DNA from: Roseomonas genomospecies 6
GTDB lineage: Bacteria; Pseudomonadota; Alphaproteobacteria; Azospirillales; Azospirillaceae
NCBI RefSeq assembly: GCF_008365375.1
Contig: NZ_QOKW01000037.1
Coordinates: forward strand, 1 to 45,294
Length of the DNA stretch: 45,294 nucleotides
Reading direction: 5' to 3'
Position numbers and translations under genes: made by a program. Under the pieces are notes generated by a model, which made no database searches, had not been told where the DNA came from, and was given only the letters and a program-made list of their open reading frames with translations. This document shows, in pieces, positions 6,691-15,284 of the stretch; the stretch's first letter is position 1; the number at the start of each line of letters is the position of its first letter.

Positions 6691-7982
6691 TACAGCTTCA
6701 GCCCGGCCACGCCGTCGAGGATCGCCCCGTCGGACAGGGCGCGGCGGTCCAGCTTCGCCCCGAACATGCGGGCGTTGGTCAGGTCCGTCTTCGTCAGGTC
6801 GCAGCCGGACAGATTGGCGAAGGACAGATCGGCGCCCGCGAAGGTCACTTCGCGCAGGCAGGCGCCGCGCAGGTCGGCGTAGCGCAGCCGCGCGCCCGAC
6901 AGGTCCGAATGCATCGACCGCCGCTCGTCGAAATAGAGCGGGCGCAGGTTGGCCTTGCGAAGGTCGGCGTTGTTCAGCTTGGCGAGGCGCAGATTCACGC
7001 CGCGCAGGTCGCCGTTCACCAGCTTGGCGAGGCGCAGGTCGCCCTTCTCCAACACGGCGGCCTGAAGCTGCACGCTGGTCAGGTCCAGCCCGTACAAGGT
7101 CGCACCCGCCGCCCGCAGCATGGTCAGGCATTTGTGGGCCAGCGACGGGGCGTGCCGCAGGTCGAAGCCCGACAGGTCGAGCGCCGTCCCCTCCGCCCCG
7201 CTGGACCCGACCCAGCGGATGTGGTCGTGCAGCAGTTCGTCCAGAGGGCGCCCGAGTTCGGCCACGACGCGGCCCACCGGGTCGTCGGTCAGGGCGTCCT
7301 CCATGTCGGCGTCGGACAACTCCGTCATCACCATGGTGGCGCCGGTCAGCACCGCGCCGCGCAGGCAGGCGCCGCGCAGATCCGCCCCCGACAGATCGGC
7401 GCCTTCCAGGTTCGATCCGGTGAAATTGGCCCCGCGCATGGTGGCCCGCACCAGCTTGCAGCCCTTCATCAGCGCGTCGGTGAAGTCGGTGTGGATCGCC
7501 ATGGCGCCGGACAGGCGGGCGTTGGTCAGGTTGGCCCCGGACAGGTCGGCGCCCGACGCCTCGGTCGTCTGGGCCTCCACCTTGATGATCCGCAGGCTGC
7601 CGTCGCGGTCCTTCTCCGCCAGCGAACCGTCGCGCAGATCGGCCTCGAACAGGTTGGCGCCGACCAGGATCGCCCCGCGCAGGCAGGCGCCGCGTAGGTC
7701 GGTCTTGATGAGGCTGGCGTTCTCCAGGTTGGCCTGCCGCAGGTCGGTGGCGAACATCGAGGCGCAGTCCAGCCGCGCACCGGCCAGATTGGCCCCGCGC
7801 AGGCTGGCCCCGACGAAGTCGGCGTGGGCAAGGTCGCGCCCGGCAAGATCCAGCCCGCTCAGGTCGAAGAAGGACAGCGTCGCCCGCGCCCCGCCGATGC
7901 GGGCGTTCCGGAACATCTCGTGCCGGCGCACCACCGCGTCGAGTTGAACCTGATCCAGGCGGGTGAGAGGACGCTGCTGCAT
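6690..7982 (-). CDS. Pentapeptide-repeat protein (430 aa)
   Basis: Nearly the whole chain is built from A(D/N)LXX pentapeptides, for example ADFVGASLRGANLAGARL, GADLSGADLRGACLRGAVL and NADLRKANLRPL. Such runs form a right-handed quadrilateral beta-helix. The first 30 residues (MQQRPLTRLDQVQLDAVVRRHE) are a helical cap, and an insert at about 235-275 (PVGRVVAELGRPLDELLHDHIRW) interrupts the helix and may be a binding or dimer element. There is no signal peptide or membrane segment, so it is probably cytoplasmic. The function cannot be told from sequence; DNA mimicry against gyrase is known for a few relatives only. It stands alone on the minus strand between convergent operons. Confidence 0.85.
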   Translation of the reverse strand: MQQRPLTRLDQVQLDAVVRRHEMFRNARIGGARATLSFFDLSGLDLAGRDLAHADFVGASLRGANLAGARLDCASMFATDLRQANLENASLIKTDLRGACLRGAILVGANLFEADLRDGSLAEKDRDGSLRIIKVEAQTTEASGADLSGANLTNARLSGAMAIHTDFTDALMKGCKLVRATMRGANFTGSNLEGADLSGADLRGACLRGAVLTGATMVMTELSDADMEDALTDDPVGRVVAELGRPLDELLHDHIRWVGSSGAEGTALDLSGFDLRHAPSLAHKCLTMLRAAGATLYGLDLTSVQLQAAVLEKGDLRLAKLVNGDLRGVNLRLAKLNNADLRKANLRPLYFDERRSMHSDLSGARLRYADLRGACLREVTFAGADLSFANLSGCDLTKTDLTNARMFGAKLDRRALSDGAILDGVAGLKL

Positions 7983-8039
7983 GGCCGTGTTCGCCTCCGA
8001 TCACGGGTTCAGGATACGGCTTGCGGCCTTCACGAATGA

Positions 8040-8702
8040 TTAATGAAACCCTCGATGGGCGTGGGTTCCCGCCGCCGGCACCGGCGGCAGCCGGAGTTCG
8101 GCCAGCGACCGCCGGACGATCTGCAAAGCGCCGGAGACCGACAGGGCGGCCATGATGGCGGCAACCCCGATGTCCGGCCAGCCGGTCCCGGTGCCGAACA
8201 CGCCCGCCGCAGCCGCCAGCACGGCGAGGTTGGCGATGGCGTCGTTGCGCGAGCAGATCCACACCGACTGGCGGTTCGCGTCGCCGTCGCGGTGGGCGTA
8301 CAGAAGGGCGGCGGTCCCCAGATTGGCGACCAGGGCCATCACCCCCACGACGCCCATCACCTCGGCCTGCGGCACGGTCTGGAAGACGGCGTTCCAGGCG
8401 GTCTGGCCGGCGACCCACAGGCCGACGACCCCCAGCGACAGCCCCTTGAGCAGCGCCGCCCGCGCCCGCCACGCCAGCGCCATGCCGAGAACCAGCAGAG
8501 AAATGGCGTAGTTGGCGGAATCGGCCAGAAAGTCCATGGCGTCGGCCTGAAGCGACACCGAATCCGCGGCGGCCCCGGCGATCAGCTCGACCAGGAACAT
8601 CCCCGCGTTGACCGCCAGCGCGAACCAGAGAACGCGGCGGTAAGTCCTGTCGACGGGCGGCGGAGACGACGGGCATCCTCCGCCGCAGCAACCAGCGGCC
8701 AT
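8040..8702 (-). CDS. Cation diffusion facilitator-family metal transporter
   Basis: This integral membrane protein of 220 aa has about six helices and the CDF core, including ADAMDFLADSANYAISL in helix 2 (DxxxD, residues 57-61). In helix 5 the usual HxxxD is replaced by DxxxN (SRNDAIAN). The N terminus carries a cysteine cluster (MAAGCCGGGC, Cys 5, 6, 10) that may capture metal, and the C terminus is short with a few histidines and no full cytoplasmic domain. I start it at MAAGCC (8702). It is divergent from a MerR regulator with a MerR-type operator between them, so it is most likely a metal-induced exporter. Zn, Cd, Pb or Co cannot be separated by eye. Confidence 0.85.
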   Translation of the reverse strand: MAAGCCGGGCPSSPPPVDRTYRRVLWFALAVNAGMFLVELIAGAAADSVSLQADAMDFLADSANYAISLLVLGMALAWRARAALLKGLSLGVVGLWVAGQTAWNAVFQTVPQAEVMGVVGVMALVANLGTAALLYAHRDGDANRQSVWICSRNDAIANLAVLAAAAGVFGTGTGWPDIGVAAIMAALSVSGALQIVRRSLAELRLPPVPAAGTHAHRGFH

Positions 8703-8737
8703 GATCGGAATCCTTGCGAAAGACGAGGTTGCCGGCA

Positions 8738-8768
8738 AGGATGGACCCTGAAGCAACTACAGGGTCAA
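8738..8768 (-). promoter_or_regulatory. MerR-type promoter/operator for the CDF gene
   Basis: Read on the minus strand, TTGACC (8763-8768) is followed after 19 bases by CATCCT (8738-8743), the stretched spacer typical of MerR-controlled promoters. Within the spacer lies the dyad ACCCTGTAG-TTG-CTTCAGGGT (8745-8765), close to the PbrR/CadR operator pattern. It points at the transporter gene. Confidence 0.8.
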
Positions 8769-8773
8769 GGGCC

Positions 8774-9175
8774 ATGGCGAAGGGATTGAGCATCGGGGCG
8801 CTGGGCAAGCAGACCGGCACCACGCCCGAGACGATCCGCTTCTACGAGAAGATCGGAATCCTGCCGGTGCCCGCGCGCACCGCCGGAAACTACCGGAGCT
8901 ATGGGCCGGAGCATGTGCGGCGGCTCAGCTTCGTCCGGCGCACGCGGCAACTGGGCTTTCCGCTCGAAACGGTGCGGGCGCTGCTCGACCTCGCCGACCA
9001 GCCGGACCGCCCCTGCGGGGACGTCGACGCGCTGGTGCTGGAGCAGTTGCACGAGGTGGAGCGCAAGATCGCGGACCTGGAACGCCTGCGCGTCGAACTC
9101 GACCGTCTGGCCCACCAGTGCCGGGGCGCCCACCGGATGGCGGACTGCCGCATCATCGAGGCGCTGACGCCCTGA
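8774..9175 (+). CDS. MerR-family metal-responsive regulator (PbrR/CadR/ZntR group)
   Basis: The 133-aa protein has an N-terminal winged helix (LSIGALGKQTGTTPETIRFYEKIG), a long dimer helix and a C-terminal metal loop. Three cysteines, Cys81, Cys116 and Cys125, have the 35- and 9-residue spacing that I recall for Pb/Cd/Zn sensors of the PbrR type, and the tail CRIIEAL is typical. I start it at MAKGLS; an upstream extension to 8714 would run through the operator. It should twist the 19-bp spacer promoter (8738-8768) and activate the divergent CDF exporter when metal binds. The exact metal is unknown. Confidence 0.9.
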   Translation: MAKGLSIGALGKQTGTTPETIRFYEKIGILPVPARTAGNYRSYGPEHVRRLSFVRRTRQLGFPLETVRALLDLADQPDRPCGDVDALVLEQLHEVERKIADLERLRVELDRLAHQCRGAHRMADCRIIEALTP

Positions 9176-9204
9176 CGGCTTAACCAAGGATCAAGTGCCG
9201 GGGA

Positions 9205-11370
9205 TCAGGCCGCCGAGGGCTGGGTCTGGCGGACGGGCATGCGTTCCGCCCCGAGGGCGTTCAGAGCGTCGCGGAGCACGTCGGGGGTCACGGGCTTGTG
9301 CAGCAGGCGGCACCCCGCGGCCACCGCCTCGCGGATGCGCTCGGGGGCGGTGTCGCCGGTCAGGATGATGCCGGGGATGGGCCGCCCCTCCTGCTCTCCG
9401 GCGCGGATGATCGTCTGGGCTCCGGTCAGCGGCCCGGGCAGACGGAAGTCCGACAGGATCACGTCCGGGCAGCGCGGCGCCGCGCGCAGGGCCGCGAGCG
9501 CCGCCGGCCCATCGTCCGCCGTCAGCACGTCGTGCCCCCAGCTTTCGAGGAGGAGCCGCATCCCGGCGCTCTGCACCGGGTCGTCCTCCACGATCAGGAT
9601 CAGGCGGGCCGGACGATCCTCCGCCCTTCCCGCGGCGGCCGGGGCGCGCGCCGGGTCCGCCCGCGATTCGCTGGCCGCCAGCGGGACCATGACGGAGAAG
9701 ACCGATCCCTGGCCGAGGCGCGAGCGGACCTCGACCGCGTGGCCCAGCAGGGCCGCCTTGCGGCGGACCTTGGACAGCCCCAGCCCCAGGCCGCGTCGGC
9801 GGTCGCGCTCCGGATTGCCCAACTGCACGAAGTCTTCGAAGATGGCGTCCAGATGCTCCGCCGCGATTCCGGAGCCGGTGTCCCACACCTCAATCCGCAA
9901 CCACTGGCCGCGCCGCCGGCAGCCGACCACGACGCCCCCCGCCGGTGTGTAGGCGATGGCGTTGCGCAGAAGGTCGCCCAGCATCCGCGTCAGCAGCGTG
10001 GCGTCGGTGCGCACCATCGCGTCGCAGCCGCGCACCCGCAGATCCAGCCGCTTGTCCGCCGCCAGCCCCCGGAATTCCGACGCCACGCCGTTCAGGACGG
10101 TGGCAATGGACACGTCGGCGATGTTTGGGCGGACCACCCCGGCGTCCAGAGTGGCGACCTCCAGCAGCGCGTGCAGCAGCTTCTCCCCGCTGTCCAGCGC
10201 CTCCCCCATCTTCTCCGCGATGGAGCGCTCGCGCGAATCCTTCAGCCGCTCCATCAGCAGGTGGTGGAACAGGCGCAGGGCCTGGAAGGGCTGGCGCAGG
10301 TCATGGTTGGCCGCCGACAGGAAACGGGACTTGGCCTGATTGGCGCGCTCCTTCTCGGCCAGGGCGCGGACCAGCTTCTGGTTCAGGGAGCGGAGGTCGG
10401 CGGTGCGCTCCTCCACCCGCTGCTCCAGCCGGGCGTTGGCGTCGCGCAGGGCGTCGCGGGCCGCCGCCTCGCGCCGCAGGCTGGCCCAGCCGAGCGAGGC
10501 CAGCCCGATCAGGGCGACGACGCTGACGCCCACCATCATGAAGCCGTGCTGCAAACGGCTGCTCCAGGGCGCCAGGACGACGGAGCGCGGCAGGGCCACC
10601 GCCGTCACCGCCGGGAAATCGCGCATCCGCTTCAGGCCGATGACCATCCCCTGCCCGGCGCCATGCCCCCCCACGGTCCAATCGGTGTCGCCGCTCTCTC
10701 CTCCCGGCTCCAGGGCGGGAAGCGGGCCGAGGCTGGCGGCACCGATGCCGGCCAGCCGCTCGCCGTCCAGCCGGTACAGCCCGGCGACGCCGTGCCGTCC
10801 GTCGTTGAACACGTCCAGCACGGTGTGCAGGCTGGAGGCGGGAAGCGCCAGCAGAACCGCCCCTTCCACGGAGCCGCCGAGCCCGGTCACGCGGCGGATC
10901 ATCAGGATCGAGTCCACCCCGTCCACACGCCCGTGCAAAAGCCCCAGACCGCCGGTCTGTTCGCCCTCCGGATCGTCGAACACCTTGGTCATGCCACCGT
11001 CCGGATGAACCGTCGGGCCGAACACCACACGTCCGCGCGTGTCCACGATGGTCAGCGGCCCGAATCGCGACGCCCACAGCGCCTCACCCAGGGCGCTGTC
11101 GGCAAGGGAGGCCAGCCCGCCGTCCTTCAGCCGGTCGGCCACCCGTTCCAGCGCCATGGCGCCGCCGTCCAGCACCGCGTCGCCGTGCCCTTCCAGAAAG
11201 GCCGCGGCCTGCCGGGTGCCCTGCTCCGCCCGGTCGAGCGTGTTGACGTAATCGGCCAGGGAAAGCGCACCCCAGGCCACCCCGCCCAGCAGGGTCATCG
11301 CCAGGACGATGGCCGCCAGGATGGCCTTCGGATGAAAGTTCAGCAAGGCGTTGACCGAAAGCCGGATCAT
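9205..11370 (-). CDS. Membrane-bound hybrid sensor histidine kinase
   Basis: The 721-aa protein has a transmembrane helix at about 17-37, a periplasmic sensory region to about 274, a second helix near 276-298, a coiled coil (about 300-345), then a HisKA domain with the phospho-acceptor His356 (AANHDLRQPFQAL). The HATPase has its N-box at Asn470, DTGSGI and GLGLGLS. A receiver domain (590-710) has Asp641 (LSDFRLPG), the acidic pair EDD and Lys692 (HKP). It phosphorylates itself and passes phosphate to the fused receiver; no output DNA-binding domain or partner regulator is adjacent, so the target is unknown. The ligand is also unknown. AANHDLRQP marks the group of hybrid kinases similar to those in Rhodospirillales. 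Confidence 0.93.
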   Translation of the reverse strand: MIRLSVNALLNFHPKAILAAIVLAMTLLGGVAWGALSLADYVNTLDRAEQGTRQAAAFLEGHGDAVLDGGAMALERVADRLKDGGLASLADSALGEALWASRFGPLTIVDTRGRVVFGPTVHPDGGMTKVFDDPEGEQTGGLGLLHGRVDGVDSILMIRRVTGLGGSVEGAVLLALPASSLHTVLDVFNDGRHGVAGLYRLDGERLAGIGAASLGPLPALEPGGESGDTDWTVGGHGAGQGMVIGLKRMRDFPAVTAVALPRSVVLAPWSSRLQHGFMMVGVSVVALIGLASLGWASLRREAAARDALRDANARLEQRVEERTADLRSLNQKLVRALAEKERANQAKSRFLSAANHDLRQPFQALRLFHHLLMERLKDSRERSIAEKMGEALDSGEKLLHALLEVATLDAGVVRPNIADVSIATVLNGVASEFRGLAADKRLDLRVRGCDAMVRTDATLLTRMLGDLLRNAIAYTPAGGVVVGCRRRGQWLRIEVWDTGSGIAAEHLDAIFEDFVQLGNPERDRRRGLGLGLSKVRRKAALLGHAVEVRSRLGQGSVFSVMVPLAASESRADPARAPAAAGRAEDRPARLILIVEDDPVQSAGMRLLLESWGHDVLTADDGPAALAALRAAPRCPDVILSDFRLPGPLTGAQTIIRAGEQEGRPIPGIILTGDTAPERIREAVAAGCRLLHKPVTPDVLRDALNALGAERMPVRQTQPSAA

Positions 11371-11937
11371 GGGCGGACGCAGTGTGGTGAGGCGGACCGG
11401 GACAGCGCTGCCGGACCACCGGATGCACGATGCCGCCGGGCGGCAGCGGTGTGCGTGCCCGGGGCGACGGTCGATGTGAGTCGTTCAGAGTCCACGGATC
11501 GCGGGGAACCGGAAGGCAGGCCGCCCTTGGTCCGAAAAGGCCGAAGAAGAATGACCGTCGGGTCTGTCCTTCACTGATCTCTCTGGCTCTTCAGCGCCCA
11601 AGAAGCGGTGACGGCACGGAAAGGCGGAAGTTCTCATTCAGGTTACACCCGCTTCTGTAGTGCTTATCAGACAGCCCTCAGAAGTCTACCAGAAGTTTAT
11701 TTGTCTTTATTTCTCGGAACCGATGATAGCACGCCGATAATATCGGCGCGACTCGCCATGACGACTATGACCATGCTCATAACGGACCCACTCTTAGGGT
11801 GAGGGGGTACGAAATGGTTCGGCCAAGAGTTGAAACCTCGGCAAAGATCGGAAATTGCGCCGATGGCTGGATCACCGGAGCGGCTTGCGCGTTCCTGTGC
11901 TGCTTCATGCCGCAACGCGCCCACACGAGGTTCAACC
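11371..11937. other. Intergenic region with a palindrome
   Basis: This stretch separates the histidine kinase from glgX and has no gene that I trust. Its middle (about 11590-11780) is poorer in GC. It holds a perfect inverted repeat, cgccgat-aat-atcggcg, at 11732-11748, and the near-direct repeat agaagt[c/t]ta at about 11680-11700. It probably contains the promoters for both neighbours. Confidence 0.5.
11732..11748. promoter_or_regulatory. Perfect 17-bp palindrome, possible operator
   Basis: The sequence cgccgat-aat-atcggcg is a perfect 7+3+7 inverted repeat about 190 bases upstream of glgX. It could bind a dimeric regulator; the sequence alone gives no further support. Confidence 0.3.
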
Positions 11938-14235
11938 GTGAAGAAGCCGCCGTTCGCTCCGAAGGTTTTCCGCCAGTCCCGCATACGGGAGGGCCTGCCC
12001 TACCCGCTCGGCGCCACATGGGACGGGCTGGGCGTCAACTTCGCGCTGTTTTCCGCCAACGCCACCAAGGTGGAGCTTTGCCTGTTCGACCAGGACGGGC
12101 GCCGCGAGCTGGAGCGGATCGAGCTGCCGGAATACACCGACGAGGTCTGGCACGGCTATCTGCCGGACGCCCGGCCCGGAACCGTCTACGGCTACCGCGT
12201 GCACGGGCCGTACGAGCCGAAGGCGGGTCACCGCTTCAACCCGAACAAGCTGCTGCTCGACCCCTACGCCAAGCATCTGGTCGGCCCGCTGCGCTGGTCG
12301 GACGCGCATTTCGGCTACCGAGTCGGCTCGCCGCGCGGAGACCTGTCCTTCGACCGGCGCGACAGCGCGCCGGGCATGCCGAAATGCGCGGTGATCGATC
12401 CGGCCTTCACCTGGGGCCACGACCGGCACCCGGCGATCCCGTGGGAGCGGTCGATCTTCTACGAGACCCATGTGCGCGGCTACACCATGCGCCACCCGGC
12501 GGTGCCCCCGCAGTACCGCGGCACCTTCGCCGGCCTCGCCCAGCAGGAGGTGGTGGAGTACATCCGCTCGCTGGGCGTGACGGCGGTGGAGCTTCTGCCG
12601 GTCCACGCCTTCGTGGACGACCGCTATCTGCTGGAAAAGGGCCTTCGCAACTATTGGGGATACAACTCGATCTCCTTCTTCGCGCCCGACCCGCGCTACA
12701 TGGCGTCCGGCGCGATCTACGAGTTCAAGGAGATGGTCGCCCGGTTGCACGACGCCGGGATCGAGGTGATCCTCGACGTCGTCTACAATCACACCGCCGA
12801 AGGCAACGAGATGGGGCCGACGCTGTCCTTCAAGGGCATCGACAACGCCTCCTACTACCGGCTGGCGCCGGACCCGCGCTACTACATCAACGACACCGGC
12901 ACGGGGAACACGCTGAACCTCGTGCATTCGCGCGTGCTCCAGATGGTCACCGATTCGCTCCGTTACTGGGTGACGGAGATGCATGTGGACGGCTTCCGCT
13001 TCGACCTCGCCACCATCCTGGCGCGGGAGACCTACGGTTTCGACCACAGCGGCGGCTTCCTCGACGCCTGCCGGCAGGACCCGGTGCTGTCGCGCGTCAA
13101 GCTGATCGCGGAGCCGTGGGACTGCGGCCCCGGCGGCTATCAGGTGGGCGGCTTCCCGCCGGGCTGGGCGGAGTGGAACGACAAGTTCCGCGACACCGTG
13201 CGCTCCTATTGGAAGGGCGACGAGGGCAAGCTGCCCGAACTGGCGACCCGCATGGCCGCCTCGGCGGACGTGTTCAACCGGCGTGGGCGCAAGCCCTGGG
13301 CCAGCGTCAACTTCGTCACCGCCCATGACGGCTTCACGCTGCACGACCTCGTGTCCTACAACGACAAGCACAACGACGCGAACGGCGAGGACAACCGCGA
13401 CGGTCATTCCCACAACATCTCCTGGAACCATGGGGCGGAGGGGCCGACCGACGATCCGGAGATCAACGCCCTGCGCTTCCGCCAGATGCGCAACCTGCTG
13501 GCCACGCTGCTGCTGTCCCAGGGAACGCCGATGATCCTGGCCGGCGACGAGTTCGCCCGCAGCCAGAACGGCAACAACAACGCCTATTGCCAGGACAACG
13601 AGATAAGCTGGATCGACTGGGAGAACATCAGCGACGAGGGCTGGGCGCTGACCGACTTCGTCCGCCACCTGATCGGGCTGCGGCAGAGCCACCCGCTGCT
13701 GCGCCGCGGGCGCTTCTTCACCGGCGCCTACAACCCCGACCTGGAGGTGAAGGACCTCACCTGGATCACCCCCGCCGGCGAGGAGAAGATGACCGAGCAG
13801 TGGCAGGACCCCATGGCCCGTTGTCTGGGCATGCTGCTGGACGGGCGGGCGCAGGCCACCGGCATCAAGAAGGCGGCGTCCGACGCCACGCTGCTCCTCA
13901 TCATCAACGCCTACCACGACGTCGTGCCCTTCAAGCTGCCGGAGGTCGCGGGCGGCAGCCGCTGGCTGACCCTGGTGGACACCACCGAGCCGGACCGGCT
14001 GGAGGTCGCAACCGCCCGGACCGGCGACGAGATCCCCGTCAACGGGCGGTCCCTGCTGCTGTTCGAGCTGATGCCCGACCGCCGCTCCGACGTCGGGCTG
14101 AGGGCCGCCGCGCGGGCCTTGCGCGCCGCCGCCGGGCCGGGTGAGCCCGTGACGGTCATGACGCCGGACGCCGGGGCCGGGGCCGGGGCCGCCGGCACCG
14201 TCCCCGCCGAGACGGTGCAGCAGCCGGGCGAGTGA
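11938..14235 (+). CDS. glgX: Glycogen debranching enzyme GlgX
   Basis: The enzyme hydrolyses alpha-1,6 branches in phosphorylase-trimmed glycogen. An N-terminal CBM48-like domain (GLPYPLGATWDGLGVNFALFS, from about residue 18, quoted in parts as GLPYPLGA and GVNFALFS) precedes a GH13 barrel with DVVYNHTAEG, the nucleophile in GFRFDL (near 350), the acid/base in LIAEPWD (near 393) and VTAHDGFTLHDL (near 463). I prefer the GTG at 11938 (gagg 8 bases upstream), giving 765 aa; the frame is open back to an ATG at 11830, which lacks family homology. The C-terminal 40 residues are an Ala/Gly-rich tail. No other glg gene is adjacent. Confidence 0.92.
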   Translation: MKKPPFAPKVFRQSRIREGLPYPLGATWDGLGVNFALFSANATKVELCLFDQDGRRELERIELPEYTDEVWHGYLPDARPGTVYGYRVHGPYEPKAGHRFNPNKLLLDPYAKHLVGPLRWSDAHFGYRVGSPRGDLSFDRRDSAPGMPKCAVIDPAFTWGHDRHPAIPWERSIFYETHVRGYTMRHPAVPPQYRGTFAGLAQQEVVEYIRSLGVTAVELLPVHAFVDDRYLLEKGLRNYWGYNSISFFAPDPRYMASGAIYEFKEMVARLHDAGIEVILDVVYNHTAEGNEMGPTLSFKGIDNASYYRLAPDPRYYINDTGTGNTLNLVHSRVLQMVTDSLRYWVTEMHVDGFRFDLATILARETYGFDHSGGFLDACRQDPVLSRVKLIAEPWDCGPGGYQVGGFPPGWAEWNDKFRDTVRSYWKGDEGKLPELATRMAASADVFNRRGRKPWASVNFVTAHDGFTLHDLVSYNDKHNDANGEDNRDGHSHNISWNHGAEGPTDDPEINALRFRQMRNLLATLLLSQGTPMILAGDEFARSQNGNNNAYCQDNEISWIDWENISDEGWALTDFVRHLIGLRQSHPLLRRGRFFTGAYNPDLEVKDLTWITPAGEEKMTEQWQDPMARCLGMLLDGRAQATGIKKAASDATLLLIINAYHDVVPFKLPEVAGGSRWLTLVDTTEPDRLEVATARTGDEIPVNGRSLLLFELMPDRRSDVGLRAAARALRAAAGPGEPVTVMTPDAGAGAGAAGTVPAETVQQPGE

Positions 14236-14267
14236 GGCGCGGGTCGCGACCGATGCGCCGAGGACAC

Positions 14268-14312
14268 GAAGGGACGGTGCGGCAGGACGCCGCATCGTCC
14301 TTCCCTTAATTT
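14268..14312 (+). terminator. Rho-independent terminator after glgX
   Basis: The hairpin arms aagggacggtgcggc and gccgcatcgtccttccctt pair almost completely, with a short aggac loop, and are followed by aatttct. Confidence 0.75.
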
Positions 14313-14437
14313 CTCTACAATTTTAGGAAAGTTGGAGATATCAAGATTTCGGACAATCCGCTTCGGGCCGATGGATTGCCGCCCTTTCCCGCGGCGGGAG
14401 AGGGAATCGAACTCTGAACGCGCGGGGAGGTCTGGGC

Positions 14438-14635
14438 ATGCGTCGTGGCGACTACATCCAATTCCTGGTCGCGACCGAGGCCGATCCGGCCCTCCGCGCG
14501 GCGCTGCGGCGGGCATCGCGCCGGATGTTCACCTTGGGCGATCTGGTGGATTTCGCCGCCGGCCACGGCTACCGCTTCACCGAAGCGGACATTCCCCTGA
14601 CGGTGGCCCAGCCCGCCCATCGCCTGTCCGCCTGA
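14438..14635 (+). CDS. Nif11-domain small protein (65 aa)
   Basis: The chain fits the Nif11 domain: YIQFLVATEADPALRAALRRA, then LGDLVDFAAGHGYRFTEADI (each quoted in parts; note GYRFTEADI). A GGGAGG site precedes the ATG. Nif11 proteins occur near nitrogen-fixation genes and as leaders of modified peptides. Here no double-glycine cleavage site or Cys/Ser/Thr-rich core follows the domain, and no modifying enzyme is near, so a stand-alone Nif11 protein is more likely than a peptide-natural-product precursor. A short ccctttcccgc/gggagaggg hairpin lies upstream at 14383-14404. Confidence 0.75.
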   Translation: MRRGDYIQFLVATEADPALRAALRRASRRMFTLGDLVDFAAGHGYRFTEADIPLTVAQPAHRLSA

Positions 14636-14651
14636 CGAAGCGGGGCGAAGA

Positions 14652-14993
14652 TCACGGCGGGGGCGCCGAGGTGACCGAACTGCCGCGAATCGTCAGCATG
14701 AGTCCGTCGTCGGATGGAAGAATGTCCTTCTCCGCATCGCGCGGGATGGGGATTTTCTGTCGGCGGCAGAAGAGCAGGAGCACGCCGAGCGTCTTGCTGG
14801 GCATGAAGGCGACGTCCCGCATCTTCGCGGCGCCCTGCTGCACCACGACCACCACGCCCCCGTCCGACTTCGGGACGACGGACGCGATCATGCCCAGCGG
14901 AAGATCGGTCTGATTCGGCACCTTCTGATACCAGCCGAAGGCTTTCTTGAGGGCCGAGTTCGTGAAGACGAGGTGACGGGTTTCGAAGATCAT
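14652..14993 (-). CDS. Hypothetical protein, partner of the winged-helix gene
   Basis: The 113-aa soluble protein reads MIFETRHLVFTNSALKKAF and continues with a beta-rich centre (GGVVVVVQQGAAKMRDVAFMP) and the helix GVLLLFCRRQ. I do not recognise a family. It begins only 12 bases after the stop of the winged-helix gene at 15006, so the two are surely one operon, which suggests a regulated partner or a second subunit. It is convergent with the Nif11 gene. Confidence 0.65.
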   Translation of the reverse strand: MIFETRHLVFTNSALKKAFGWYQKVPNQTDLPLGMIASVVPKSDGGVVVVVQQGAAKMRDVAFMPSKTLGVLLLFCRRQKIPIPRDAEKDILPSDDGLMLTIRGSSVTSAPPP

Positions 14994-15005
14994 TCCGGAC
15001 CAGGG

Positions 15006-15284
15006 TTAGGCCCGGCCGCCCTCCAGTTCCGGGTTCAACCGGAACGTGATCGCCCGCCCCAGCTTGGAGTCCCGCAGAAGAATCTGCTTGGTCTCCAGCA
15101 GCTTGATGGCCCGGTTGACGTTGGGCCGCTGCATGCCCAGCGCGTCAGCCAATTCGGACTGCAGCACCGGCACGGGACGGTCGAAATGGAGCCGCCGGCT
15201 CAGATAGGTGAACACACGAAGCGCCTCCAGGGTGATGTCCCGATCGGTCGAAACGGTCCTGGAGAGGAGGTCATGATGCTGCAT
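15006..15284 (-). CDS. Small winged helix-turn-helix regulator
   Basis: This 92-aa protein is almost entirely one winged helix: VLQSELADALGMQRPNVNRAIKLLETKQILL, quoted in parts as SELADALGMQRPNVNRAI and LLETKQILL, then a basic wing (DSKLGRAITFRLNPEL). It resembles the DNA-binding domains of Crp-type and RepL-type proteins. I start it at MQHHDLL; the longer frame to 15437 has an unlikely composition and covers the promoter region. It is divergent from gpmA and precedes the hypothetical gene at 14652 in a two-gene operon. A self-regulating transcription factor is the simplest reading. Confidence 0.7.
   Translation of the reverse strand: MQHHDLLSRTVSTDRDITLEALRVFTYLSRRLHFDRPVPVLQSELADALGMQRPNVNRAIKLLETKQILLRDSKLGRAITFRLNPELEGGRA

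Noticed and set aside
9298..11577. A 759-codon plus-strand frame opposite the histidine kinase
   Set aside because: The minus strand has all kinase and receiver motifs; this frame has none.
14438..14635. Nif11 protein as a RiPP precursor
   Set aside because: No leader-cleavage motif, no Cys/Ser/Thr-rich core and no modifying enzyme nearby.
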